From the NCBI GenBank assembly GCA_016790075.1, contig JAEUPP010000024.1:186001-250000 (forward strand): 64,000 nt of DNA, written 5' to 3'. The notes under the pieces are model-generated. The model searched no databases. It was not told where the DNA came from and worked only from the letters and a program-made list of their open reading frames with translations. This DNA is from Rhodanobacteraceae bacterium. GTDB taxonomy: Bacteria > Pseudomonadota > Gammaproteobacteria > Xanthomonadales > Rhodanobacteraceae. Positions 8,005 through 17,416 of this stretch are shown piece after piece. The translations under genes and the position numbers were made by a program. Within the stretch, counting starts at the first letter, position 1. Every line of letters starts with the position of its first letter.

Positions 8005-11000
8005 ATGCGCGGGTACATGTTCGCTTTGGGGATGGTGATGGCGGGTCCGTCGTTCGCGCAGTCGACGACGACAGAGTGGCCGGCCGGTATTGGATTTCCC
8101 AACATCGCGCGCACGGAGGGGCAACTGCTGGCCGGGCCCTTTGGGGTGACCGACGGTCGCGGCGCGATCATCGCCTGGCACAACGGGGTGTTGTTCACCT
8201 CGCCCGAAGCGCCGTCGAGCAACCCAGGCTCTACGATCCAGGCGCGCATGTGGAACATCAGCGATCCCGCCAATCCACGGATCATCGTCAATGCGCCCGC
8301 GAATGCGCAGGGCTCGCTCGGCTCCTCCCCAATGGCGATCAATGCGCATGGGTATTTTCATGTCGGCCAGAATATGGCGACCGGGGCAGCCGGCCATTGG
8401 CTGGTGCTCGGTTCCGATTGGCCGCCGGAATCGCCATGGTCGTTTCGCGCGACGGCCGGCCAAGTCGGCATCACCCGCGTTGCTTCGCAGCATTTTGGTG
8501 CCGGCGTGCGTGGGCAGCTATTCGCGCCTTGGTTCATCGACGGCAGCTGGTGGAGTTATGGCGATGTCGGTGGTCTGGCGCAGATCTACACCAACGGCGC
8601 CCCGGGAAATCCGGGCAGCACTTTGCAGTCGACGTTCGACCACCTCGGTTTGACCGGCGTTGTCGGCCATCCGTTTCTGCTGGGCAATCTGCTGATTTTC
8701 GCATCCGATCAAAGCCGCACCGGCGTGGCGACTTACGACATCAGCAATCCGCAGCAACCGATCCTGCTCGATGTCCTGCGGCATGGTGGGCCGGGCGGTT
8801 ACTGGCCGGAACTTTGGGCCAGCGAGGGCGAACTGTACCTGGTGTTTCCGTACAACGATAACGGCAACGGCATGCGCGTTGTCGATGTCACCGACCCCAC
8901 CGCGCTGCGCTTCGTTGCTGATATACCGCTACCGCGCCCAAGCGGCTCATCGGGTGCGATGTATGCGCAGTTCCAGGACGAGTTCGCCTTCATTGGCGAT
9001 CACAAGATCGACATGCGCACGCGGACCTCGGTGCGGCAGTTTGCGACCCTGAGCAACAATGTCGATATGAGCCAGTTCGCATTGCCCGTTGGCAATCTTC
9101 TGGTCACCGGTGGCATCGGCAACCCTGGCCAGGGATACGCCATCTTCGCGCATCAGGCGGCGCCCGACACACGACCACCGAGCGTTGCGTACCATATTCC
9201 GCGCGCCGGCCAAACAGGCTATCCGCGCGCCGCACCGATCAGTGTGATCATTCATGAAACCCTGAACACCTTGTCGATCGTCAACGGCGATACCTTCATG
9301 GTTCGTCAGGTGCTGGGACCTGGCACGTATGGGGCACCGTTGGCCGGGCGCTGGACTTTTTCGTTCAACGATGTGCTCACTTTCCAGCCCAACGCTCAAC
9401 TCCCTGCCGATTCGAGTTTTGAGGTGCGCCTCGCCGGCATTACCGACGCCGCCGGCAACGCCATGCCCGCCTACGCCTTTACGTTTTCGACCGGCAACTC
9501 GCTGGGCGGGAATCGCCCACCTGCAGTCACCGGCTTTGCGGCATTGCCGTATCCGGCGACGCCGGGCCAGGTGGTGGACTTCAACGCCACGGCCACCGAT
9601 CCCGACGGCAATCCGCTCGAGTATCGATTCGACTTCGGCGATGGTTCACCTCGTACAGCCTGGTCGGCGACGGCAAGCGCGCAGCGCAGTTACGCCAATG
9701 CAGGCCACTATCGGGCCACGGTTCAAGTGCGCGATCCTTCCGGCGTCGTCGCCACCCGATCGCGGGTTGTGACGGTGCTCGCGCCGTTGCCATCGGCGCG
9801 ACCGAGCACCAGCTCGGCGATCGCTTGCGATGCACCGTTGCGGCGCGTGTGGACGGTGAATCCGGACAGCAACACGATCAGCGTGCTCAATGCCGATACG
9901 CTGGTCAAACTTGCCGAGTATCCAACCTGCGCCGATCCACGGGCACTGGCGCGCACCGGCAACGAAGTTTGGGTGGCATGCCACGACGCCGATCTCGTAC
10001 GTGTGCACAACGCGACTACGGGCGCGGTACTGTCGAGCATCGATGTGGGTTACGGCAGCGCACCCGTCGGCGTGGCGATTTCGCCGGATGGGAACAATGC
10101 CTTCGTCAGTCTCAGCAATCGCGGCGAGCTGCGCCGCTTCAGCGTGGCTACCCGCCAACAAACCGGGTTGTTGGCCCTGGGGCGCACGCCGCGTGGTATC
10201 GCCGTGTCCGCGGATGGCGCGCGTGTGTTGGTGACGAGGTTCCTGTCGCCGCTGCATCACGGCGAAGTGTGGGATGTGAATGCCTCGACGATGCAACTGA
10301 CACGCACCATTCGCATCCCGAAGTTCGGCGACGATGCGAACCGCGACACCACCGCGACCGGGCGCGGTGTCGCCAACTATCTGGCAAATGTTGCCATCTC
10401 GCCGCGTAGCGGACGCGCCTACGTGCCCGCCAACAAACCGAACAGCGAGCGCGGTTTGCTGATCCACGCCAGCCAGGACCTGGATCAGGACAATAGTGTC
10501 CGCAACCTGCTGGTCGAACTCGATCCCGCCGGTGCCACGCCGCAAGAACGATTCCGCCGCGCCATCGATATCGACAACAGCGACTCGGCCAGTGGCGTAG
10601 CATTCTCGCCACTGGGCGACTATCTGCTGGTCACTCTGCAGGGCATGAATGAGTTGCTGGTGCTCGATGCCTTGGCGCTGGAATCCAATGCCGGGTTAGG
10701 CGCGCTGGTGACGCGTGTCGCTGTAGGCGCCGCACCACAGGGAGTGTGTAGCGATGCCGCCACCGGGCGCACTTTCGTCCACAATTTCATGGGCCGCAAT
10801 GTCAGCGCGCTTGAGACCAATGCGCTGTTCAACAGCGGTGACATCCAGGTGGGCTCGAACGCGGTGTCCATGGTGGCGAGCGAAACTCTCGCGCCCGCCG
10901 TGCTCCAGGGCAAGCGGCTCTTCTATCATGCCGGCGATCCGCGAATGAGCGCCGAGGGTTACATCTCGTGTGCGACCTGCCATGTAGATGGCAGCGAAGA

Positions 11001-12144
11001 CGGTCGGGTGTGGGATTTCACCGGGCGAGGAGAAGGCTTGCGCAATACGGTTGTCTTGAACGGGCGGGCTGGAACCGCGCATGGGCGTGTGCACTGGAGT
11101 TCCAATTTCGACGAAATCCAGGATTTTGAAAACGATATCCGCGGCCCCTTCGGTGGTGCCGGCTTTCTGACCGCACAGCAGTTCGCCGCAACCAGCAACA
11201 CGCTCGGTACGCCGAAAGCCGGCTTGAATGCCGATCTGGATGCACTGGCAGCCTATGTTGCCTCATTGGACGACACGCATATTCTGCGCAGCCCGTTCCG
11301 CCAGGCCAATGGCGCCAACACCGCAGCAGCGATCCAGGGCGAGGCCATTTTCGCCCGCGAGAATTGCGCAAGTTGCCACACCCCGCCGCGCTATACCAAC
11401 AGCGCTTTGGCGAACTCGAACTTGAGCGACGTGGGCAGCTTGCGCGCCAGTTCCGGCAGCCGGCTCGGGGCGGCACTCACCGGTATCGATATACCGACAT
11501 TGCGCGGCTTGCATGCGAGTGCGCCCTATCTGCACGACGGTAGCGCAGCGACGCTGGACGATGTTTTCCGCTATAGCGGCGGTGTGACGATTTCCGCCGA
11601 GAGCGGGGTGCGCAGCGGCGGCGCGCAGTTGATCGATAACTTCGTCAATCTCAACAACGACGATACGGTGCGCGGTCGCGCCTATGTACAACTCGAAGCC
11701 GCCGGGCAGCGCTTGACGTTCAACAATGTCGATGGCGGCGGCGGTGGCGCTGCTGCGCTTGAGTTGCGCTTCAGCAACTCGCGCGCGGGTACGCAAACTC
11801 AGGCACTGACCGTGCGCGTCAACGGTATTGCACTGCCGGTTGTCAATTTGCCAGCGGTCGACAACGAGCCGGGTTGGCGCGCAACCAATTGGAGCATGGT
11901 GCGGATCGAAAACTTGACGTTGCTTGCGGGTAATGTCAACAGCGTCGAACTCGAAACCAACGGCTGGTATCTGGCCATCGACGAGATTCTGATCGCGAAC
12001 GCCAACCGGCTCGCTTTGACCCAGGCGCATCGACGCGTACTCGGCCTGCCGACCATCGAGCGCGATGCCTTGTTGGCCTTCTTGCGCGAACTCGACGGAA
12101 CTGCGTCGGTTAGCGATGGCATTTTCCAGAGCGGTTTCGAATGA
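8005..12144 (+). CDS. Giant exported di-haem cytochrome with beta-propellers, Ig-like, PKD and CBM-like domains
   Basis: A 1379-residue protein with a short signal peptide (cut near PSFAQ). In order: an N-terminal beta-propeller-like region (about 25-385, repeats such as TYDISNPQQPILLDV and VVDVTDPTALRFV); an Ig-like domain (393-500); a PKD domain (503-590, with DFGDGSPRT); a YncE-like propeller (612-955, with VAISPDGNNAFVSL); and a di-haem peroxidase/MauG-like cytochrome region with haem motifs CATCH (989-993) and CASCH (1121-1125) and the family signature PTLRGLHASAPYLHDGS. A jelly-roll domain resembling a carbohydrate-binding module (about 1195-1335) interrupts the last part, after which the cytochrome ending (ALLAFLRELDG) resumes. 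The tail SDGIFQSGFE may be a sorting motif. A redox role outside the cytoplasm is clear from the haem sites; the substrate is unknown. Confidence 0.9.
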   Translation: MRGYMFALGMVMAGPSFAQSTTTEWPAGIGFPNIARTEGQLLAGPFGVTDGRGAIIAWHNGVLFTSPEAPSSNPGSTIQARMWNISDPANPRIIVNAPANAQGSLGSSPMAINAHGYFHVGQNMATGAAGHWLVLGSDWPPESPWSFRATAGQVGITRVASQHFGAGVRGQLFAPWFIDGSWWSYGDVGGLAQIYTNGAPGNPGSTLQSTFDHLGLTGVVGHPFLLGNLLIFASDQSRTGVATYDISNPQQPILLDVLRHGGPGGYWPELWASEGELYLVFPYNDNGNGMRVVDVTDPTALRFVADIPLPRPSGSSGAMYAQFQDEFAFIGDHKIDMRTRTSVRQFATLSNNVDMSQFALPVGNLLVTGGIGNPGQGYAIFAHQAAPDTRPPSVAYHIPRAGQTGYPRAAPISVIIHETLNTLSIVNGDTFMVRQVLGPGTYGAPLAGRWTFSFNDVLTFQPNAQLPADSSFEVRLAGITDAAGNAMPAYAFTFSTGNSLGGNRPPAVTGFAALPYPATPGQVVDFNATATDPDGNPLEYRFDFGDGSPRTAWSATASAQRSYANAGHYRATVQVRDPSGVVATRSRVVTVLAPLPSARPSTSSAIACDAPLRRVWTVNPDSNTISVLNADTLVKLAEYPTCADPRALARTGNEVWVACHDADLVRVHNATTGAVLSSIDVGYGSAPVGVAISPDGNNAFVSLSNRGELRRFSVATRQQTGLLALGRTPRGIAVSADGARVLVTRFLSPLHHGEVWDVNASTMQLTRTIRIPKFGDDANRDTTATGRGVANYLANVAISPRSGRAYVPANKPNSERGLLIHASQDLDQDNSVRNLLVELDPAGATPQERFRRAIDIDNSDSASGVAFSPLGDYLLVTLQGMNELLVLDALALESNAGLGALVTRVAVGAAPQGVCSDAATGRTFVHNFMGRNVSALETNALFNSGDIQVGSNAVSMVASETLAPAVLQGKRLFYHAGDPRMSAEGYISCATCHVDGSEDGRVWDFTGRGEGLRNTVVLNGRAGTAHGRVHWSSNFDEIQDFENDIRGPFGGAGFLTAQQFAATSNTLGTPKAGLNADLDALAAYVASLDDTHILRSPFRQANGANTAAAIQGEAIFARENCASCHTPPRYTNSALANSNLSDVGSLRASSGSRLGAALTGIDIPTLRGLHASAPYLHDGSAATLDDVFRYSGGVTISAESGVRSGGAQLIDNFVNLNNDDTVRGRAYVQLEAAGQRLTFNNVDGGGGGAAALELRFSNSRAGTQTQALTVRVNGIALPVVNLPAVDNEPGWRATNWSMVRIENLTLLAGNVNSVELETNGWYLAIDEILIANANRLALTQAHRRVLGLPTIERDALLAFLRELDGTASVSDGIFQSGFE

Positions 12145-12151
12145 TCCGATC

Positions 12152-12175
12152 TGCGCCGCGCGCTGTCGCGGCGCA
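12152..12175 (+). terminator. Candidate terminator after the di-haem protein gene
   Basis: A perfect 8-bp stem (TGCGCCGC/GCGGCGCA) with an 8-base loop, beginning 8 bases past the stop at 12144. No T tract follows. Confidence 0.4.
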
Positions 12176-12771
12176 ACTCCGGAACAAAGCATCAGCCCAT
12201 TGCGCGCGATTCAACGCCGATGTCGTCCACTCCGGTCAATACTCGACGATGTGTTCGATGGTCGCGCCGCTGCATCGGAAGTAGCGGATAGCCAGATCAA
12301 GGCACAGGCCATCGCTCACCCCAACCCGCGTAACGCCGCGCACCAGCAGATCTGCGACATCGACGCTCCGGCGCAGGCGGCGGTGGAGGCACAATTGGCG
12401 TAGCGGAAGGGACTCGCCCGGGCACCGAGACGTCAAAGCGCCGGCGGTGCTGAGATATCGCTACCACGGCAAGAACGGGGGGCGAGTCCATCCGATGACA
12501 TTCCGCGCGGTGAGCTAAAGCCCACGCGGTATTCCCTGATGCTGGCCTGGAACTTTTCGTACAGGGGTATTTGTAAACCCCACGGACAAACCAGATCTGC
12601 CATCGAGCTGGCGTTTTTGACACTCGATCTTGAGTGCCGTCGCATCACCAACGCGAACAACCGACGCCAGGAGCTCGGCTTGGAGGCGACTCAGACACTC
12701 ACTGCCGGGGAATGTGGTGCAATTTGCCGGTCGCGCAACGGAATGCTGGAGTCCAGCACGAATGGCTGCGA
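12176..12771. other. Gap of about 600 bases without a recognisable gene
   Basis: Several short frames are open on both strands, but none has a convincing start, ribosome binding site or recognisable protein, and none continues a neighbouring gene. It separates the plus-strand cytochrome gene from the 3' end of the minus-strand bat operon. A small hairpin (12744-12758, TGCTGG/CCAGCA) lies just beyond the batD stop and could help end that transcript. It may be decayed coding DNA. Confidence 0.5.
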
Positions 12772-14415
12772 TCAGCGGCCATCCCAGAGCGGCGGCAACA
12801 CGCTGCCATCGTCGTTCGCAACCGAACGTGGCGCCCGCGCGAAACCGGAAGCAAACGCCGCAGCCAGCCTAGCCGGCGAGGCGGCGGGGCGCGCAGCGTA
12901 GAGCACGGCCTGAAGCTGCGTGATGGCCTCGCGCTGGGCGGCCGAATTCAATTGTGCGGCGAGTTCGCCCAGGTGGGCGGCGGGCAATCCTTCACTGCGC
13001 GCCCAGGCAAGCAGGCGTCGTGCCGCCGCGGCCGCATCGCCGCTGGCCAGCGCCTGCTCGAAGCTGCGCCGGGTCGGACTGAAGGCAAGCGCTGCTGGCG
13101 CCTTGGCAGCGCGCGGGCTGCGCCGCCACAGCAACAGGGCCACAGTCAAAATCCACAATGAAATACTTGATAAAGCAATAATTTTCCAAAATGGTGAATC
13201 GACCGACGCAGCCATGGCTGGCACGCTGCCCACCGGCGCAGCCACCGCTGGCGCTGCCGCTGTCGCCGCCGCGGCTACCTCGATCGTGATTTCAGCGCTT
13301 CGTGCGGTCGCGGCGCGATCGCTGGCGGTATCCCACCAGGCCAACGACACCGCGGGAATACGCAAGGTGCCCGCCTGTTTGGGCACGATCGCGAACTTTC
13401 GCGTGCGTTCCCCGACGACCCAGCCAGCGTTCTCGCGCGAGCGCGTCAGCGACTTGTCCGGGTACACCTCCGCACCGCTGATTGCCGGCAGGTCGAGTTC
13501 AGGCAGTTGCTCAAAGCCCAGCCCCTGAGCCATCGTGCTCAGCGTGATCGTCAGCGGTTCACCCACGCGCCCCTGCAACTGGCTTTCGCTGTCGAAAGCC
13601 AGTTGCAATGACTGCGCCGGCAACCACGGCCCCGAGCCCGAATCTGCCGGACGTGGGCGGATCTCGATCGCGATCGGCTCCGAGCGCGTGCTGACCGCGC
13701 GACCGCGGCCGTAGAACAACGCATTCGGATCATTCCCGCCTAGCGCCATGCCGCGGAAATTGAGTGCCGGCAATTGCAACGCACCGCTCTTTTGCGCGGT
13801 CATGGCGTAGCGGCGTTCCATCACGCGATAACGCCGGCCGGAACGGTCGGCGTCATAACTACGATCCTGGCCGAGCTTCTGCACGAGGACATCGGGCAGC
13901 GCCAGCTCTTCAACCGCTCCGTCAGTCAGATTGATCGCATAGAAGAACTTCACCGTGACCCGGATTTGCTGCTGCACATAGGCCGACGGCGGATCGGCCG
14001 TGACTTCGAGAAACAGGTCGTCTCCCGGATGGGCTGCATCGACTACCGGCGCTGCGCCAACCGTCACACTGATCGGCTGTGTCTTGGCGTTGCCTATCGC
14101 CAGAGCCGGAATCGTGTACTTGCCTTCGCGTTTGGGGCGCAACCCCACCGCCCACAGCAGAGTACTCGTGGTGCGGCCGTTGACGATGCTGACCGAGCTT
14201 GAACTGGAACGCCCCAGCAGCTCGAAATCGGCTTCAAGCGCACTGAAATCGGGCTCACTGGCCGATTCGTCCGTTTCGACATTGAGAGTGACGGTTTCGC
14301 CCAGCTGAAGACTGTCGCGATCCAGCCAGGCGCGAACCGTCGCCGCCGCCATGCCCTGCCCGGCCAGCATGCAGAGCGCAAGCAGTGTGAACAGCAGAGT
14401 CAGTCGTCGCATCAT
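12772..14415 (-). CDS. batD: BatD-type membrane protein (oxygen tolerance family)
   Basis: A 547-residue protein: signal peptide (MMRRLTLLFTLLALCMLA), a large periplasmic part of Ig-like modules (LGETVTLNVETDESASEPDF near the start), one transmembrane helix at about 410-430 (FWKIIALSSISLWILTVALL) and a helical Arg/Ala-rich cytoplasmic end. This layout matches BatD. It is the last gene of the moxR-bat operon, starting 2 bases after the stop of the VWA-TPR gene. Bat proteins were linked to aerotolerance in Bacteroides, but their molecular role is unsettled; an envelope-stress or complex-assembly role with MoxR is the usual proposal. Confidence 0.88.
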   Translation of the reverse strand: MMRRLTLLFTLLALCMLAGQGMAAATVRAWLDRDSLQLGETVTLNVETDESASEPDFSALEADFELLGRSSSSSVSIVNGRTTSTLLWAVGLRPKREGKYTIPALAIGNAKTQPISVTVGAAPVVDAAHPGDDLFLEVTADPPSAYVQQQIRVTVKFFYAINLTDGAVEELALPDVLVQKLGQDRSYDADRSGRRYRVMERRYAMTAQKSGALQLPALNFRGMALGGNDPNALFYGRGRAVSTRSEPIAIEIRPRPADSGSGPWLPAQSLQLAFDSESQLQGRVGEPLTITLSTMAQGLGFEQLPELDLPAISGAEVYPDKSLTRSRENAGWVVGERTRKFAIVPKQAGTLRIPAVSLAWWDTASDRAATARSAEITIEVAAAATAAAPAVAAPVGSVPAMAASVDSPFWKIIALSSISLWILTVALLLWRRSPRAAKAPAALAFSPTRRSFEQALASGDAAAAARRLLAWARSEGLPAAHLGELAAQLNSAAQREAITQLQAVLYAARPAASPARLAAAFASGFARAPRSVANDDGSVLPPLWDGR

Positions 14416-14417
14416 CG

Positions 14418-16418
14418 TCAGCGTTCTCCGCGCTGCGCACCGCGCTGGCGGCGCTCGTGTTCAAGTTGGAACTTGCGCCGCAACAGGCCACCGGGGTCAT
14501 CCGGCACGCGCTGCAGCCATTGATCGGTCGCCTGACGCTGTTCGCGCTCGGCTTCGGTCTGTGCCGGAACTGCAGCTGCCGCAGACCCGGCTGGCGCATC
14601 AGTTTTTTCGGCAGCATCTGCGCGCCCGGGAGCCGCTTCTTTCTCGCCCTGCTGTTGCAGCGCACGCTGCATCGCTTGCTGAAAAGCCTGCTGCTGCGCG
14701 GCATTCGCCGAGGGCTCGCTGTCCTTACCCGCTTCGGCCTTGCTGTCGTCATGTTCACCCGGCTTGGCCTTGCCGGCGCGGCCCGCCTGGTCCTGACCCT
14801 GCTGCGTTTCGCCGGCAGCGCGTGAGGCGTCGTCCGCCTGCGACTGCGCGCCCGGCTGCCCGCTTTGCGCGGCCTCGCCCTGCTGGCCGGCCTTGCCTTC
14901 CTGCTGCTGACCGTCCTCGCCGGCACTGGCGTCCTGTGCCTGCTGGGCGGCATCGGAGGCATTCTGATTGCCGGACTCCGGCTGGTCCGGCTTGGCGCCG
15001 GCTGTGTCCTGTTTGTCCTTTTCCGATGCGCTCTTGTCCTGCGCCGACTTCTGCTGCTGTTGCTGGCGCAGCCAGCTCTCCACGGCTTGCTTGTTCGCCT
15101 TTGCGTCCGCATGGTCTGGATCACGCCGCAACGCCTCATCCCAGGCCGCCAGGGCTTGCTCATACTGCTGCTGCTGGGCGAGCGCATTGCCGAAGTTGTA
15201 AGCCGCATCGGCACTGGCGCCGGGTGCCCAGTCCGCTGCAGCGCCTGCGGCATCGCCGGTACGGAATTTCGCCGCAGCGCGCAGATCCGGATCACGCGCC
15301 GTCGCTGCGGCGTGCGCCGCGTCACCCTGCTGCAGCGAATGCCAGGCCTGCTGATCGGCACGCTGCCACAGGTCGCGCCATTCCAGTGCCTGCGCACTTT
15401 TCTGTGGCAGCAGGCTGATGACGAGGAAGAACGCGAACACACCGCCGCGGCGGAACCCGGCCAATGCCAACGGCAACAGCAGCAATGCCAGCCACGGACC
15501 GCGGTCACGCAGCTGCGCACTGTCGGCACCGGGTGACTCGACGTTGCGCGCCGCATCCGTCGGCGTCTGGGTCAGCAACGGAGCGAGATCTGCCGCAGCA
15601 CCATCCAGCGCGACGAAACTACCACCGCCAGCCTCAGCTATACGGCGCAGCTGTGCTGCGTCGACACGCGGAACCACAATGCTGCCATCGCTATTTTTCC
15701 AGAAATCCCCCTGTGGCAAGCTCACCGGCGCGCCTTCGGCAGTACCAACCGCCAGTACCGACACACGCACGCCTTGTTGCGCAGCATCGCGCGCCGCGCT
15801 GGCGGCATCGCCGCTGGCAGCACTGCAGATCAGCAGAATCTCGCCGCCACGGCTACCGGACTGGCGAATCAGCTCGACTCCGCGGCGGATCGCGATCGCG
15901 GTTGCGTTGCCGCTTACCGGCATGATGGCAGGATCGAGCTCGCCAACGAGGTTGCGCACCGTAGCCGCATCGTCAGTCATGGGGGCGACGACGAAGGCGT
16001 CGCCGGAGTAGCCCAGCAGGGCGAGCTGCCCGTCCCCCCGGTTGTCGAGCAAGTCGCTGATCGCAAAGCGAGCGCGCGTCAGGCGATTGGGCTTCAAGTC
16101 CACCGCCAGCATGCTGGGGCTCAGCTCCAGGGCGATCACGCGCGCAGCCTGGTTGCGGTACAGCGGCGTCGGCAGCCGCTCCCAGGCCGGGCCGGCCAGC
16201 GCAAGGCAGGCAATAGTCCAGCCCAGGGTCAACAGCACGGCCGGCCAGCGGCGTGGTGTATCGCGGCCGGCCAGCAGATGCGGCAGCAGGTGGGCGTCGA
16301 CGGCGCGTCCCCAACTGCGCTGCAGACCACCATCGCTACGCAGCACAACCCAGAACAGCGGCAGCACGGCGAGCGCCAGCAGCCACCAGGGTCGCAACAG
16401 GACAAACTCGGCCATCAT
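14418..16418 (-). CDS. VWA and TPR membrane protein (BatB/BatC fusion type)
   Basis: A 666-residue protein. Two N-terminal helices (from LLRPWWLLALAVLPLFWVVL, and near residue 60) are followed by a von Willebrand A domain at about 85-290. The expected DxSxS reads ELSPSM, so the first metal-site Asp is replaced by Glu. After a further membrane helix, a TPR region (about 375-450, with AAYNFGNALAQQQQYEQALA) leads into a long Gln/Ala/Lys/Asp-rich tail to 666. This combines BatB and BatC in one chain. The start overlaps batA by 4 bases. Confidence 0.88.
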   Translation of the reverse strand: MMAEFVLLRPWWLLALAVLPLFWVVLRSDGGLQRSWGRAVDAHLLPHLLAGRDTPRRWPAVLLTLGWTIACLALAGPAWERLPTPLYRNQAARVIALELSPSMLAVDLKPNRLTRARFAISDLLDNRGDGQLALLGYSGDAFVVAPMTDDAATVRNLVGELDPAIMPVSGNATAIAIRRGVELIRQSGSRGGEILLICSAASGDAASAARDAAQQGVRVSVLAVGTAEGAPVSLPQGDFWKNSDGSIVVPRVDAAQLRRIAEAGGGSFVALDGAAADLAPLLTQTPTDAARNVESPGADSAQLRDRGPWLALLLLPLALAGFRRGGVFAFFLVISLLPQKSAQALEWRDLWQRADQQAWHSLQQGDAAHAAATARDPDLRAAAKFRTGDAAGAAADWAPGASADAAYNFGNALAQQQQYEQALAAWDEALRRDPDHADAKANKQAVESWLRQQQQQKSAQDKSASEKDKQDTAGAKPDQPESGNQNASDAAQQAQDASAGEDGQQQEGKAGQQGEAAQSGQPGAQSQADDASRAAGETQQGQDQAGRAGKAKPGEHDDSKAEAGKDSEPSANAAQQQAFQQAMQRALQQQGEKEAAPGRADAAEKTDAPAGSAAAAVPAQTEAEREQRQATDQWLQRVPDDPGGLLRRKFQLEHERRQRGAQRGER

Positions 16419-17416
16419 GAGGAGCGTCCCGGCAACAGCGACGCGTAGCGGCGCGGATCGAGCAGCGGCAACAAGGCAAGCAGCAGCGCAGCGCCCAGTG
16501 GCAGGTAGAACAATTCGCGTACCGGCCGATAGCGCTCGCTCTGGTCGGCAGCGGGTTCCAGCCGGTCGATTTCCTGGTAGATACCGGCCAGCTCGGCAGT
16601 ATCCCGCGCGCGGAAAAAGCGGCCTCCGGTCTTGTCAGCGATCTGGGTCAGCAGCGCCGCATCGAGATCGGCCGAAGGATTGACCGTGCGACTGCCGAAG
16701 AAGTCATCGACGCGCATGCGCTCGGAACCCAAACCGATTGTATAAACCCTTACTTTTTCCGAATGCGCCAGTTCGGCCGCCTTGCGCGGATCTATCTCGC
16801 CGGCAGTGTTGACGCCGTCAGTCAGCAACACGACGACGCGCTGTGCTTCAGGCCGGCCGCGCAGGCGCTTGATCGCCAGCCCCAACGCATCACCTATCGC
16901 CGTCTCGCGCCCCGCAAGGCCGACGGCGGATTCATCGAGCTGGGTCTTTACCGTCTTCACATCGAAGGTAAGCGGCGTCAGCAGGTACGCATTCGAGCCG
17001 AACAGGATCAGGCCGACGCGATCACCGGCGCGCCGCGCGATAAAGTCGCCGACGATGACCTGCATGGCCTGAAAGCGCGTCGCCTGGGCGCCGTTCAGGC
17101 TCATGTCGCCGATATTCATGCTGCCCGACACGTCCAGCGCCAGCAGCAGCTCGCGGCCGCTGCGCGGCAGGTCGCTGGCCTCGCCTATCCACTGCGGCCT
17201 GGCGACCGCGGCCACGAGCAGGCCCCAGACCAGCCAGGCGCCGATCCTGCCTACGGCCACGCCGCGCCCCACCGCGGCGACATCCAGCGGATCGAGTACC
17301 CCTGCATAGGGCAGGTGCAGCGCCGCGCCGCGTTCTTCAGTGGCCGGCCGCCAGCGCAGCAGCAGCCAGGGCAGCGGCAGCAGCAGAAACAGCCAAGGCC
17401 AGGCGAATTCAAACAT
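16415..17416 (-). CDS. batA: BatA-type von Willebrand A domain membrane protein
   Basis: A 333-residue protein. ATG 17416 is preferred to an upstream start because it places the membrane helix (FEFAWPWLFLLLPLPWLLL) directly at the N-terminus, as is usual for BatA. A second helix sits near residue 60. The VWA domain (about 85-285) has the intact metal-binding site LALDVSGSM, plus the downstream Thr and Asp motifs (LLTDGVNTAGEID). A C-terminal helix (LPLGAALLLALLPLL) closes it. It overlaps the upstream DUF4381 gene by 8 bases. Confidence 0.92.
   Translation of the reverse strand: MFEFAWPWLFLLLPLPWLLLRWRPATEERGAALHLPYAGVLDPLDVAAVGRGVAVGRIGAWLVWGLLVAAVARPQWIGEASDLPRSGRELLLALDVSGSMNIGDMSLNGAQATRFQAMQVIVGDFIARRAGDRVGLILFGSNAYLLTPLTFDVKTVKTQLDESAVGLAGRETAIGDALGLAIKRLRGRPEAQRVVVLLTDGVNTAGEIDPRKAAELAHSEKVRVYTIGLGSERMRVDDFFGSRTVNPSADLDAALLTQIADKTGGRFFRARDTAELAGIYQEIDRLEPAADQSERYRPVRELFYLPLGAALLLALLPLLDPRRYASLLPGRSS

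Noticed and set aside
12236-12660. Short minus-strand frames in the gap after the cytochrome gene
   Set aside because: None has a ribosome site, a family resemblance or consistent coding character. A decayed gene is possible but not supported.
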